Shown: piece by piece, positions 1-9,935 of the stretch
Position numbering within the stretch: position 1 is the first letter of the stretch
How the letters are laid out: each line of letters opens with the position of its first letter
Assembly (NCBI GenBank): GCA_951640165.1
Contig: OX621237.1
Span: 11,842,001-11,906,000, forward strand
Reading direction: 5' to 3'
From: Pseudoips prasinana
Lineage: Eukaryota > Arthropoda > Insecta > Lepidoptera > Nolidae
DNA: 64,000 nt
Made by a program: the position numbers and the translations under genes
The notes under the pieces: model-generated
The model's input: the letters and a program-made list of their open reading frames with translations, nothing else
Database searches by the model: none
Told to the model about the DNA's origin: nothing

Positions 1-324
1 GACATTAACATTCTGACTGTAGCATGTCAGTATATATATGAGAATCTAATTTACATGCATAAATATAAAGACTCCTTCTGTAAAAGGAGTGATACTCATA
101 ATATAAATACTCGATATAAGCATAACTTTGTGTTACATACCACCCGTCTCCACAAAGTAAGTAACTCTTTTATGGGGCAATGTATAAGATTCTATAACAA
201 ACTTCCCAGTGATATCCGAGAAATGTCTATGAATAAGTTTAAAAGAATTATAAAAGCCAAATTGTGTAGCAGGGCTTATTACAAAACTTCTTATTATTTA
301 AGTGACAAAACAGCTTGGGATTGA
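1..324 (+). pseudogene. C-terminal fragment of a non-LTR retrotransposon polymerase (family A)
   Basis: The frame is open from base 1 and stops at 322-324, so the element is cut by the window edge. Visible blocks are ILTVACQYIYENL, HTTRLHKVSNSF, IRFYNKLPSDIREM and a KFKRIIKAKL basic stretch. This is the usual C-terminal tail after the reverse-transcriptase domain in jockey/CR1-like LINEs, where the conserved element is a phenylalanine or tyrosine followed by NKLP. The catalytic domain itself lies outside the window. Three other copies here (1093-1293 minus, 3388-3663, 36475-36893) share the same tail and 3' UTR. The RT-tail assignment is firm; the clade name is an inference. Confidence 0.75.
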
Positions 325-539
325 GTCGCTCTAAATTAACACATTTAAATACAATGTAAATTTATTTAAGAAATATATATTTTAAAAAAGGATTCCTACT
401 GAGTTTTCTGGCAGTGTTTCTCAGTAGCTGCCACGTCATGCACTGCACGGTAGGGTAAAAAAAATTGACGATTCCACACAAATGTAATATTTTAACGGAA
501 TAAACGACTTTTGAATTTTTTGAATTTTGAATTTTGAAC
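325..539 (+). mobile_element. 3' UTR and tail of LINE family A
   Basis: It follows the polymerase stop directly. It contains a block that is nearly identical in all four copies: GGATTCCTACTGAG, then TTTCTCAGTAGCTGCCACG, then CATGCACTGCACGGTAGGG. CTACTGAG and CTCAGTAG can pair as a stem. The end is a short-period tail (TTTTGAA repeats here, TTGACT repeats in the other copies), as expected of 3' tails made by target-primed reverse transcription. Confidence 0.75.
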
Positions 540-564
540 AATTTCCAGTTTTTTTTATTGCTTT

Positions 565-655
565 TGCAGGCTTGCGACCCACCTGATGGTAAGTGGTAAC
601 CGCTGCTCATGGACATTCGCAGCACCAGGGGACACAGCAAACCGCTGCCTACCGT
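565..655 (-). repeat. Retroelement 3'-end fragment (CACCTGATGGTAAGTGG family)
   Basis: The block CACCTGATGGTAAGTGG followed by GCTCATGGACATTCGCA is the reverse complement of the block at about 44780-44830, so this copy lies on the minus strand. It is a dispersed repeat that I know to be common in Lepidoptera. No coding capacity remains. Confidence 0.5.
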
Positions 656-1092
656 GAGATTAATACTCTTTTTAAACCTCGTTTAAAGAAGAACATGTCT
701 AAGCTATTATTGCAACTTCAACAGAGGCAAGAAGCTACGAGTAGAAGCGTAGTTTGTATAATACTGTCACCTAATATTATTTGCATCAAAGGTTCATAAT
801 TATTATGCTAACGAACTGTTGCGGCGAGTTCGCTCTAACCACTATCACACTGGGGCTTTTAGTTTCATGTGGCTTTATTATATGTCCAGTAAACAATGTT
901 GACACGACAAACAAAGATGATATCCAGACCAACAACTTTACACTATTATACATAACTATGCTTTTTTAGTTATACGTCATCATCATCATATCAGCCGAAC
1001 GACTTCAATCGCTGGCCAAAACCTAGCAAACAATGAGGAGAAATAGAAACTATTTACAATAATAATAAGTATTTTTTGTGCTATATAGGGCT

Positions 1093-1293
1093 ATGTCAAA
1101 GTCAAAAATCATTTATTCCGTAAAAATATTATATTTATGTGGAATCGTATTTTTTTTACCCTACCGTGCAGTGCATGACGTGGCAGCTACTGAGAAACAT
1201 TGCCAGAAAACTCAGTAGGAAGCCTTTTTTAAAATAAAATATGCTTAAGATTAATTACAATCATGTGTGTTGACTCAGAACAACTCAATCCCA
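1093..1293 (-). mobile_element. LINE family A, truncated 3' end
   Basis: Reverse-strand copy of the family A end. On the plus strand it starts with the tail remnant GTCAAAGTCAAAAATC, runs through the CTACTGAG/CTCAGTAG hairpin block and stops near the TTGGGATTGAGTTGTTCTGA segment around the polymerase stop codon. Only the last few codons and the 3' UTR remain. Confidence 0.7.
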
Positions 1294-1326
1294 ATGATAA
1301 TAATTCTTGGAGTTTCCCTGCGAGAT

Positions 1327-1640
1327 TGAAACAGAAATGCTGAGATCCGCAGGCGAACCACAGTAACCGACATAGCCCGAACAATTGCCAAGCTGAAATG
1401 GCAGTGGGTAGGGCAGATAGCTCGTAGAGCCGACAGCCACTGGGGCAGAAAGGTTCTCGAGTGGCGACCATGAACCGGAGGATGCAGCGTGGGCTGGCCC
1501 CCTTCAAGATGGACCGATGATCTGGTGAGGGTCGCTGGAAGTAGATTGATGCGGATAGCGTAAGACAGTCGTGAAGATGGGGGAGACCTTTGTCCAGCAT
1601 TGAGCGTCTTTCGGCTGATATGATGATGATTTTTGTTCAA
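1327..1640 (+). pseudogene. C-terminus of a non-LTR retrotransposon polymerase, degenerate (family B)
   Basis: The plus strand reads as RRRTTVTDIARTIAKLKWQW, then VGQIARRADSHWGRKVLEWR, a stop, then PSRWTDDLVRVAGSRLMRIA and another stop. This is the well-known C-terminal tail of endonuclease/reverse-transcriptase LINEs abundant in Lepidoptera (WAGHIAR, then RWTDDL, then AGS.WM). At least two in-frame stops show it is dead. It ends in CTTTGTCCAGCATTGAGCG and a short ATG-type repeat. A smaller relative lies on the minus strand at 29575-29670. Confidence 0.7.
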
Positions 1641-1838
1641 AATATTAATCTATCTTTCTAATATCTATATATCTGTGCGAAGCTTGGGCGGGCCGCTAGT
1701 ATTTATACATGAAAACATTTTTTTATTGAATAAGAGCACTCAGCAAGCCTTTGAACCAATGTACACCGTTTTATATTGAAATTCCTATGGAAATATGAGT
1801 CGTTCTAAGAATCTCTTATTCCTGTTGACGAGGTGTAA

Positions 1839-1997
1839 TCCTACTTATATTATAAATGCGAAAGTTTATGTGTATGGATGTGTGGATGTATGGATGTTTG
1901 TAACTCTTTCACGCAACAAACTACGGACTTTGATGAAACTTCGTAATTATAAAGGCTATCATTTATAACGCGGGTAAAACCACGCGAGCACTGCTAA
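1839..1997 (+). mobile_element. Short non-autonomous Helitron
   Basis: Begins TCCTACTTATATTATAAATG directly after an A and ends GAGCACTGCTAA directly before a T: the TC start, CTRR end and A/T insertion site of Helitrons. The sequence CGCGGGTAAAACCACGCG just before the end can form a small hairpin. 159 bp, no coding. Internally it resembles the 9326, 19136 and 40125 copies. Confidence 0.6.
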
Positions 1998-2062
1998 TAT
2001 ATATAATCCAGGCATTTATTTAGAACACGCGTTAGGTACATACTTAATAACCTAGTATAATA

Positions 2063-2353
2063 TAAAATAAGGCTGGCGCGGCGGCTGAATCGGCTGAAGC
2101 CCTCAAGAGGCGCAAATATAGTACACTTGATAGCGGTTACATATTTGTGCCTTTTGGGGTAGAAACATTAGGGCCGTGGGGACCAGCGGCCAAAATTATA
2201 TATAAAGAATTAGCCGCACGCCTTGTTGAGGCGACACGTTCCCAGAATGCTGGCTTATATTTCGCCCAACAAATAGGTATTGCCATACAGCGTGGTAATG
2301 CTGCCAGTATTCTGGGAACATTACCGATACAAGAATATTTAGAATATCTTTAA
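2063..2353 (+). pseudogene. C-terminal fragment of a reverse-transcriptase polyprotein (family V)
   Basis: Open without a stop from about 2063. It reads AESAEALKRRKYSTLDSGYI, then FVPFGVETLGPWGP, and later QQIGIAIQRGNAASILGTLP before the stop at 2351-2353. I recognise this set (basic KRRKY, VETLGPWGP, then QRGNAAS.LG) as the extreme C-terminus of a retroelement pol protein widespread in animals. The rest is missing, so this is a 5'-truncated insertion. A frame-shifted minus-strand relative lies at 10550-10655. The RT family name is uncertain. Confidence 0.55.
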
Positions 2354-3387
2354 CTTAATGCTTAGTTTTATAATAGAATTATTTTGTTAAAATTATTTTA
2401 GTATTACAATAAATTACAATCGCTCATGTAAAATAAGTATTATAATAATAATATTATAACCTAGTTATCCTTTTCTCATATATGAAATTATTTGGAAGAA
2501 AATTTAGAAAGTGCTAAAAGTGCGAGCCAGATGGATGCGCGCTGTAGACTTAATTCGATTCTTGAATTTGTGAAGGCGGGCTTCACAAATCTTGCAAAAG
2601 AAAAGATGGTAATGAATAATTGTATTGGAGAGTAAAAGGTAAAAACGTTGAAGTGGCGGCTAATTCTTTTATTCGGGTTTGGAACATCTTCTAATTGCAC
2701 CCACTTGTTCTTAAATTATTTGAATGTTACAAGAAAATCTAAGTAGAGCTGAAAATTTGAAGTGCCTATCTACTTATTATACAGCCACAGTATTATCACA
2801 CAGTAAGAGAACAAATTCAGTTTGTACAACGATTTCCCTTACACCTCCAAAGCCTTTATGGTTTACTTCGTGAATAGGCATTTTTCGAAATTAGAAATAA
2901 CAGAAAACCCTATTCTACATATTCTATTCCCTACATAATGCAACAAAATTGTCATTTTTTTATATTTATCCAGTATTACATAGTTTAAATATAATACATG
3001 GCTAATAAAAATTTCGAAAATTAAACTTAAACATAATCTCCTTGACAATAACTTAATACAAGCTAGCTAAATATCATTACTATTATAAAATCATTTTTAT
3101 AATTGTTTTAACAATCTGTGTACCTAAATATCTATAATATATAACTAGAAATATTATTTATACTTAACTGTATTACTACAAACATGTTCTGACTATTTAC
3201 AAGAGCTTTTTTAAAGTCTACGTTAGTTAAAAACCTTTTTTTTATTATTTGTACAAATAATTTACAGCGCAAGTGCATAAGCAAAATATAAAGAACTAAA
3301 TCTATTTAGTAGATGTAAGTAATATCTAGTCACATCTGGATATCCAATAGAGAAGATAATGACGTCATACTGACGTCATACAGAATT
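2354..3387. other. AT-rich stretch, no confident gene
   Basis: Mostly low-complexity AT-rich DNA. One plus-strand piece (2486-2635) stays open for 49 codons with balanced codon use and ends in KAGFTNLAKEKMVMNNCIGE before TAA. It has no start codon near its 5' end and matches no family I recognise, so it is not called as a gene. Confidence 0.4.
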
Positions 3388-3663
3388 ATTAAAGCCAAAT
3401 TGTGTAGCAGGGCATATTACAAAATTTCTGATTATTTAAGTGATAAAAGTGCTTGGGATTGAGTTGTTCTGAGTCAACACACATGATTGTAATTAATCTT
3501 AAGTATATTTTACTTTAAAAAAGGATTCCTACTGAGTTTTTTGGCAGTGTTTCTCAGTAGCTGCCACGTCATGCACTGCACGGTAGGGTAAAAAAAATAT
3601 GACGATTCCACATAAATGTAAAATTTTTACGGAATAAAGTACCTTTGACTTTGACTTTGACTG
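3388..3663 (+). mobile_element. LINE family A, 5'-truncated copy
   Basis: Starts inside the polymerase C-terminus (ATTATTAAAGCCAAATTGTG, compare position 247), passes the stop after GCTTGGGAT, keeps the hairpin 3' UTR block and ends with TTGACTTTGACTTTGACT. The 5' truncation and short tandem tail are typical of incomplete target-primed reverse transcription. Confidence 0.75.
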
Positions 3664-3711
3664 TGCGTAACCAAACCATTTACTCGTAAACTCTGCTTCG
3701 TGAATATTGCT

Positions 3712-3886
3712 ACTATAGAGCCTGTGCACACCCTTTTATTTAATCGTGCCGTCGACGCGCGTTTCGGAAACGCACGTCGATGGCGCGATTTTATCCTACG
3801 GAGCAGTTAGTTTTTTCGTAGTTAGTAGTTTCGCTACAAACGCGCGTCAACGGCGCGTTTAAAAAACGTGGTGTAGTCAGCAATAT
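3712..3886. mobile_element. Small inverted-repeat element with CG-rich arms
   Basis: Shares AGAGCCTGTGCACACC at its left end, internal GACGCGCGTTTCGGAAACGC, ATCCTACGGAGCAGTT and the right-end AAAAAACGTGGTGT with the element at 60838-61018, which has better-preserved inverted termini. The right end here is eroded. Unusually CG-rich for this window. Superfamily unresolved. Confidence 0.45.
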
Positions 3887-5200
3887 CTCGTATATTTGCA
3901 TCCCAACCGCAAAGACGAATCATTCGACGTTACGCTAGCTTATCTTTACCGAGTGTTTCATGCAGTTTCCGTTCTATGTTCTAAATCTTCTGTGATTGCG
4001 CTGTTCTCATAACGATGAATTTTATGTCGGAAAAGTAATTACTACATAAACTACAATCGACGTTTCTTACACATTTAAGTAGGTAGTCAAAATAAAAGCC
4101 TTAACGCTGATATTGGGTTGTATTTATCTTTGACTTTAGTTACTGACTTAAGCGTGTTATTGTTATTCTAATAACTTTGAGTACATATTCAGTTTGGTTT
4201 ATTCATAACATAGAATTGTCTCCATCTTTTCAAGTCCTGAACATTCTGAAGATAAACAGTAAGAAATGTAAAGTTTCATAATGAATAATATTTGAATTCC
4301 GTGTATACTATGTATATCAATATTTGGCTGACATTTGAATAAAAGCCTTTTTTATGCGGTAAACGAAATTAAATCAAGCTTCGTTTCTGTCATTTAATTT
4401 TGTAGCATAACATGTTGAATTTTAGTTTATTCAAAGTATTTAAAATCGAAATGTCGTTTTTCGGACCGAGAACCCTTCGAGCGTTTGACTCCTCGAACTT
4501 ATGAAACTTAGAAAACTAACAAATCGCATTTTCAATGTTCTGTAAAAAATATCGTGATTTTTATGATATTAAAATTCTTAGGTATTATGAAATTCTGACG
4601 TTGGATAATCAGAACATCGAAATTCGGAATATGGTATTACAGAATATTTGGGTGTTCCCCTTCACAATAACTATCTGATAAGTCAAAAAATACATAAAAA
4701 ATAATAAAAGCACCTACTCATCCTATATTTTATACCTTTTTTATATATATTGACCTGGTATTTCGAAAGTAATTATGTTTTCTTTTTGAAGATAAAAGCG
4801 TGTTGTATTACAAAGGATTTAATTTTGTTCGAAAACATTAACGAAGGCCTACTACAGTGGCGCGTCATTCTATTGCAGACAAAGACGAATAAGTAGGTAT
4901 TGTTTTGTTTTCAACTGGCGCTCCCGGGGTATAATCGAGACGGGCCGGGTAATGGGGACATTTCGTGAGCTCTTTAAAGCAAAAACAACATTACTAGAAT
5001 GCTACGACATGGAGTTTCTTAGTAGTCCATAATCTAGGCAATTTCATCTGCATTAGATAATTATACGTTTTTTTTTTAATTAAGAACATCATGATATCCA
5101 CAACTTCAGTTATAAGAGAGTATGTATCTAATGAGTAGGTATTAATTGAAAGAAGCCATTGACCATTTTCATGAGATCTTAATTTTTTGGCTGGGTGGCT
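3887..5200. other. No recognised feature
   Basis: Non-coding, mostly AT-rich. There are no long open frames, no recognisable repeat termini, and only a small GC-rich patch near 4918-4960. Confidence 0.4.
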
Positions 5201-5209
5201 GACGACCAT

Positions 5210-5372
5210 AAAGAATATCTTCACCCCATCTCATGCCGTAGGGGGCGTAGAAGTCGTCCCGAGGGATTACCTACCAAAGGACGGGCAACAACGCCTCTCT
5301 GTGCACTATGACCGTAGCGGTTGCGCAGTGAACCTTTTTACAGCTATTATGATGATGAGATCTTTAAGGTAA
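5210..5372 (+). mobile_element. LINE 3'-end fragment (family D)
   Basis: Carries GGGGGCGTAGAAGTCGTCCC and GGACGGGCAACAACG, which recur at 43287-43430 and, decayed, at 8655-8760. It ends TTTTTACAGCTATTATGATGATGAG. The short ATG-type tail and recurrence in other contexts mark it as a retrotransposon 3' end. No open frame remains. Confidence 0.5.
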
Positions 5373-5489
5373 AAGCAATATTATTGGAAGGCAAAGATAT
5401 GAAGTTTGAGTAATCAGAAGCATTAAGAATCAGGTCAGAAGTATTAAGGTAGAATGGATTGTATAAATTCGAGTCTAAACACCACGGTG

Positions 5490-5565
5490 CGGTGGCGGAG
5501 CGATTAACGCACATGGGTCCGGATACCCCGTGATTCGTGAGATCGATTCCCACCCGCACTTATAT
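5490..5565 (+). repeat. tRNA-like SINE head fragment
   Basis: Contains an A-box-like GTGGCGGAGCGATTAACG and a B-box-like GAGATCGATTCCCAC at tRNA-like spacing, followed by AT-rich sequence. No good acceptor stem is visible, so it is a SINE head or tRNA-derived pseudogene rather than a functional tRNA. Confidence 0.35.
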
Positions 5566-5697
5566 TTATACAAATCATTTAAAGGTGTCTGAAACTTCAT
5601 CATTCATTCCTTCACATTCATGGTCCGATATGGCGGACTGGCTAACATACCGGAGAATATTCATATGCAAAACCGACAGTTTTACGTACGTGCAGAG

Positions 5698-6154
5698 TAG
5701 TGTTGAAAATGACTGAATTAAACTGACTGTCATTTACGGTCAAATTAGTCAATTATGGACATTAAATGTCAAAAATGGTCATATTCAGTCAATCTGATTG
5801 TAGTAATATTTTAGTACCTTTTAAGGTTTTGTCGTTAATAAAAGTCTACAACTTCTAAATTGAAACAAAAAAGTAGTTTTTATGAGTTATAGTATTATTA
5901 TACAGTGTTAATCATTTTACATTTCTAATCATGCGAGCATTTAAGACAAAATGATATAATAGAAAATAAAACGTTGCTTCATTTAAACTTGCATATAAAT
6001 TGGGTACCTAAATAAATAAATAATTGGTCGGTAGTCGAGAATAGACAATAATATTTGAGTAAAATTGACTGAATGTGACTCAAATATTATGACAATAATA
6101 TAATATATATTATGACAATTATGACTAGTCATATTCGGTCATTTTACATCTCTA
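5698..6154. mobile_element. Non-autonomous hAT-like element with 8-bp target duplication
   Basis: Left end TAGTGTTGAAAATGACTGAA, right end (reverse complement) TAGAGATGTAAAATGACCGA. These imperfect inverted repeats start TAG.G as in many hAT elements. The element is flanked on both sides by GTGCAGAG (5690-5697 and 6155-6162), a perfect 8-bp duplication, the hAT hallmark. Inside are many GACTGA/TCAGTC-type motifs and AT-rich DNA with no open frame. Length 457 bp. Confidence 0.75.
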
Positions 6155-6579
6155 GTGCAGAGGCACGGGCAAGTACCATTGCCCACTTTCTGATTTGGAT
6201 AATTTTTCTTGATGACAAAACCAAAATAATATCGAATCACGGGTAGCTATCATCTTAGCATCTCTATATGACATGCGATACGCTATATCGCATCTTATGT
6301 AGTGCTATGAAATCGAAAGATAGCCAGACTATCGATCTATACAGTCCTCACACAGACTGACTAACAAATGCTAGGCACTAACATTTTTGGCTATGCAGTA
6401 AGTTAATGTAAGAACAGGTGTCGTTTATAGCCAACATGTCTTTCAAAGTGCACAAGTTATATGTAACTGTATGAGCCATTAAGTTACTCGTAGTCGTGCC
6501 TCTGCCTTTGCTCTCGGTCACAAAAGTAAATAGTCCATCAGAAGGAAAGCAGTTGTAGTTTCCCAGAATGAATTCATAA

Positions 6580-6830
6580 ATCGTACCCCCAGTGGAAAAA
6601 ATCATAAGTAGTGTTACGTCAAACTATCGATTTTATCGTTTTCATCATCGATTTAAGAGTTATATATGCTGATTTTTTTAAATATTTTGCTTGTTAAATT
6701 TGAGGAAAATATATTATAAAATAAATAAATCAAAAAAATTCAGAATATGTAACTCTGAATTCGTTATTGAAAATGATAAACGTAACACTATTTATGTTTT
6801 TTTCCACTGGGGGGTACGAAATGTGCACGT
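6580..6830. mobile_element. Inverted-repeat element (CCCCCAGTGG termini)
   Basis: Left CGTACCCCCAGTGGAAAAAA, then CATAAGTAGTGTTACG; the right end is its near-perfect reverse complement ending CCACTGGGGGGTACG. Arms about 38 bp, spacer AT-rich and non-coding. The target duplication cannot be fixed because the flanks are themselves complementary. Confidence 0.6.
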
Positions 6831-6925
6831 CATTTGCTCTATTCGGTTAGCATAGAACATAATTCGCCGCCGCGCGTTCTTCCGTGTGAACTTATTTAAA
6901 CGTCATTATGTATGTATGTATATGA

Positions 6926-7165
6926 CGGTCACCGCAGCCTAGTTGGTAGTGCTCCTGCCTACGAAGCTGGTGGTCCTGGGTTCGAATCCCGGTAAGTGCA
7001 AACATTTGTTTCTGAGTCATGGATGTTTTCTATGTATTTAAGTATTTATCTATCTATATAGGTATGTATATCGTCGCCTGGTACCCATAGTACAAGTTTT
7101 GCTTAGTTTGGGGCTAGGATGATCTGTGTGACATTGTCCCTATATATTATATTATTATTATTATA
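6926..7165 (+). mobile_element. tRNA-derived SINE, family 1, copy A
   Basis: The head has a pol III A box (GCCTAGTTGGTAGTG) and B box (GGTTCGAATCC) as in a tRNA. The body holds GAGTCATGGATGTTTTCTAT and TCGTCGCCTGGTACCCATAG, and the end holds TGTGTGACATTGTCCCTATA before a TAT/ATT repeat tail. Compared with copies at 10903, 16371, 41162 (minus) and 45555, it lacks about 17 bases (TGTGATGAGCACG region) just after the head. Confidence 0.85.
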
Positions 7166-7879
7166 AATAGACAAAAATATGTATGAGTGAGACATCTTAC
7201 GTTCTGTAAGGTTTTTGCTTATGTGTTACGACTATAAATATTATATATTATGATAGCGTAGCTTCATCTTCATTTGAATTAAGTAAATTAAGTATGTCTA
7301 CAATATTGCCTAAGCTTTGTGAGTGCTCTGAGCTTTTATATGAATCGTGAAATTAATAATAATATATTTGCAGCCAAAACGTAATGTTATTCGGTTTACC
7401 TTATAATTACATATTATACTGACTATGACTGTATAGATGACAGCTAGTTTTAGTACTATGTTTGAGAGACTTGGGTTCCATTCCCGAGTCGAGGCAAAAT
7501 TTGAGATTTATACAACATGTAACGTAATTGACGCACACCCTCAGACACCGCAATTAGAATATTATGTTGTAATCATAATACATACACTGAATTTTTAATC
7601 ATGTATATGCATTGTTATTTACTTTATTTTTCTTTATTTTGTATTGAATGGTGGAATTTGTATGAATACAAATAAAACTGCAATTTTAAAAGTCTTATTA
7701 TTTGACTTACGGCCCATTTCAATTTATTTTGACTGTATAGGGTTAATATGACAATATTTTCCGTAATTTTAATTATTTTGATAAAAAAATATTACCTACA
7801 TTAAAAATGATACAAATCGATTCAGTAAACGATTCTGAACAAACTATTTTCAGGATGTGCGTTAATTAAGTTACATGTT

Positions 7880-8150
7880 GTATATAGTACTCTGCGGAGT
7901 GATGCTTGCCTATTGAATGGGCAGTGGTTACCCTAGTATCAGAGTTGTTCAAGCCGCCCAGTAGGCCTCTAATATGGCTTAACGACTGTTGTCTAATGAC
8001 TTCAACCGGGAACCTTCGTAGCACGGAGACGCTCAGAATTAAACCACTTTGGTGGTCACCCATCTATCGACAGACCGCGAGCCTAGTTGCTTAACATCGC
8101 CGACGACTTACGGGCCGGTGAGAGCATCAAGCTAAGAAAATGGATGTGTT
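7880..8150 (-). mobile_element. 5S-rRNA-derived SINE, copy 1
   Basis: On the minus strand the head reads like the 3' half of 5S rRNA: GTTAAGCAACTAGG (5S A-box region), then a GGTC.GTC step and GATGGGTGACC (5S C box). The body contains the reverse complement of GCCTCTAATATGGCTTAACG and GTGGTTACCCTAGT. Three more copies are present (19690 minus, 37215 plus, 39065 minus). The 5S internal-promoter match is what distinguishes it from tRNA SINEs. Confidence 0.65.
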
Positions 8151-8344
8151 ACACCCCCATTGATCTGAATGAAAGTAAAGCGGACGGTTATGCGCATGAC
8201 TTCATTTGAGCAGGTTTTTCCCATCGGTCTATGAAATTGAGGCAATAGAGAGTGCAACTCTGTTAAGGCTAGCTTCCTTAACTAAAATTAGATCAAAGGC
8301 TATATTTCCGTAGACTTAAGCTCTAGTAACAGGCCTCTTTATTA

Positions 8345-8475
8345 GTCAAAGTCAAAGATTTATTTGCAAGTAAATATGGTTTTAGTAATTAAATCGGTAG
8401 CACAAAAGTAGCTTAACATATCTAATCATATAATAATTACATGCAAATTTGTGAAGACAATTATTTGGCCTGCAG
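8345..8475 (-). mobile_element. LINE 3' end with TTGACT tail
   Basis: On the plus strand it begins AGTCAAAGTCAAAGATTTATTTGCA. Read in reverse this is a polyadenylation-like TGCAAATAAA followed by TTTGACTTTGACT, the tail style of jockey/CR1-like LINEs. No coding part is preserved. Confidence 0.5.
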
Positions 8476-8654
8476 GAATCCTTGACAGTATAGAAGGAAT
8501 TCTCAATTAACCAATAGAGTAAAGTTTTTTGAATCGCCCCATTGGAAGAACAACATGTTTGTAATGCCTCTGGGTTAACTACATTTGTGTGACCTAGTCG
8601 CTCTTAGAATAAACTACAGGTAATGCAATAATAATATACTCGTGTCGTTTGCTG

Positions 8655-8935
8655 TGTGCTTGAAGGCCAATAAGAATATCGCCCCATCTCACCTCGTGCG
8701 GCCCGCAGAAGTCCTTTATATTCCGGAAAACGGGCAGCAGCGTTCTTTTGAATTCTAGTATACTGAACTAATACTGAATTTTTGGACATTATTAAAATAG
8801 TTTACTGTGAACTTTAAAACTACTTTTGAATTATTTGTATGTCTTACCATAGACAAAACATAGCGCACTGTAATTAACTTTAAGATCTGTATTTTTTTGT
8901 ACCTATGTTTTACAAAGAATAAATGATTGATTGAC
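8655..8935 (+). mobile_element. Two adjacent decayed LINE 3' ends
   Basis: 8655-8760 repeats the family D segment (CGCCCCATCTCACC, CGGGCAGCAGCG). 8790-8935 is a separate end finishing TTTACAAAGAATAAATGATTGATTGA, a polyadenylation-like AATAAA followed by a GATT tail. Both are non-coding. Confidence 0.45.
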
Positions 8936-8936
8936 C

Positions 8937-9305
8937 ATCTTACTGCGATCGCCAACCCGTCTGCCAAGCGTGGCGATTATGGCTTCTCCCTCCAAATGAT
9001 GGTCACAATGTATTGTGGAAATCTTTTGTGGAGGCCTTTGTCCAGCAGTGGACGACATTCACCTGACGTGTGGTGTGGTTTACGGCCTATAAAGAATAAC
9101 AGGGCCACCCCATATTATCACGTGAGTGTCGTAAAAGGCGACTACGGTATACACCTATTAGTCCGGCAGCAGTACCACCTGTATACTAACTGCGGTCACC
9201 AACTCGCATGCCAAGCACGGTGACTATGCCAAACCCCTCTAAATGGCATCTGTATAGAAACCTTGGAGGAGGCCTATTTCCAGCAGTGGACAATATCAGA
9301 CTGAT
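8937..9305 (+). mobile_element. LINE family D 3' ends, two in tandem
   Basis: Two head-to-tail copies (about 8937-9065 and 9066-9305). Each has GCCAAGCGTGG or GCCAAGCACGG followed by CTATG/TTATG, a GGAGGCCT block and CCAGCAGTGGAC. The second also keeps the upstream part TGTCGTAAAAGGCGACTACGG. This segment is a very common 3' end in lepidopteran genomes, usually followed by a GATGAT tail. A minus copy is at 16765-17075 and another plus copy at 62935-63095. Confidence 0.6.
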
Positions 9306-9325
9306 TATTTAAATGTGTTGTGCAA

Positions 9326-9510
9326 TTACACTAATATTATAAAGCTGGTAGTTTGTAAGTGTGTGACTGTGTGAGTGTGTATGTTTGTTACTTCTTCACG
9401 GCTGGAACGATTTTAATAAAATTTGGTATAGAATTAGCTGACACCCTGGATTAACACATAGGCTATTATTTATAAAGTTTAACGCGGGTAAAACAGCGGG
9501 GCACAGCTAG
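9326..9510 (+). mobile_element. Short non-autonomous Helitron (subfamily 1)
   Basis: Starts TTACACTAATATTATAAAG after an A (consensus TCACACTAAT; one C-to-T change) and ends GGGGCACAGCTAG before a T. Just upstream of the end CGCGGGTAAAACAGCG forms the 3' hairpin. 185 bp; the same element as 19136-19323 (minus) and 40125-40303. Confidence 0.7.
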
Positions 9511-9805
9511 TTTAATAATAATGTGTAAAATTTTAAGTGTGAGTAAGGTCACCAGAGCTCATCTTTAAATGAAGCCATGTGTCAAACAAGCGGGTTACGT
9601 TAACCGTTAAACATCAATTAGGTCAGTTCAATATTTACCGAATTTATACTCCAAATACAAGCTAAGTGCGAGTTGGACAAACACTCGATCATTTTAATGC
9701 TTCTATGACCACAGGAAGTACCCTATATGTTTTGGCTCCCGAGTGGCTAAATATGCGACACAAAAGGCCGTATCTTTTCATTTTGGCTTCATGATACTAC
9801 CGAAT

Positions 9806-9935
9806 TGGGAATAGATAGATAGATAGGTACACTTTATTGCACATCACAGAATAACATTTAGATGTAAGTATAGACATAGTTTCAATGTATGTACAATTGG
9901 CGGTCTTATCGCATGTGATATTAATGTAACTTGAC
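9806..9935 (-). mobile_element. LINE 3' end (family E)
   Basis: On the plus strand it starts GATAGATAGATAGGTACACTTTATTGCAC and runs to GTACAATTGGCGGTCTTATCG. In reverse this is the block CGATAAGACCGCC, then a GTGCAATAAAGTGTA ending and a short tail. Relatives: 27688-27798 (plus) and 55203-55460 (minus, carrying an insertion). Confidence 0.55.

Noticed and set aside
6378..6605. 75-codon minus-strand frame
   Set aside because: Its first codons lie in the inverted terminus of the 6580-6830 element and it has no recognisable domain.
6926..7000. Functional tRNA gene
   Set aside because: A and B boxes are present, but there is no paired acceptor stem and a SINE body follows. The same holds for the heads at 10903, 15448, 16371, 26728, 43004 and 45555.
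7440..7690. Further SINE suggested by a B-box-like GGGTTCCATTCCCGAG
   Set aside because: No A box at the right distance and no other copy of the body in the window.
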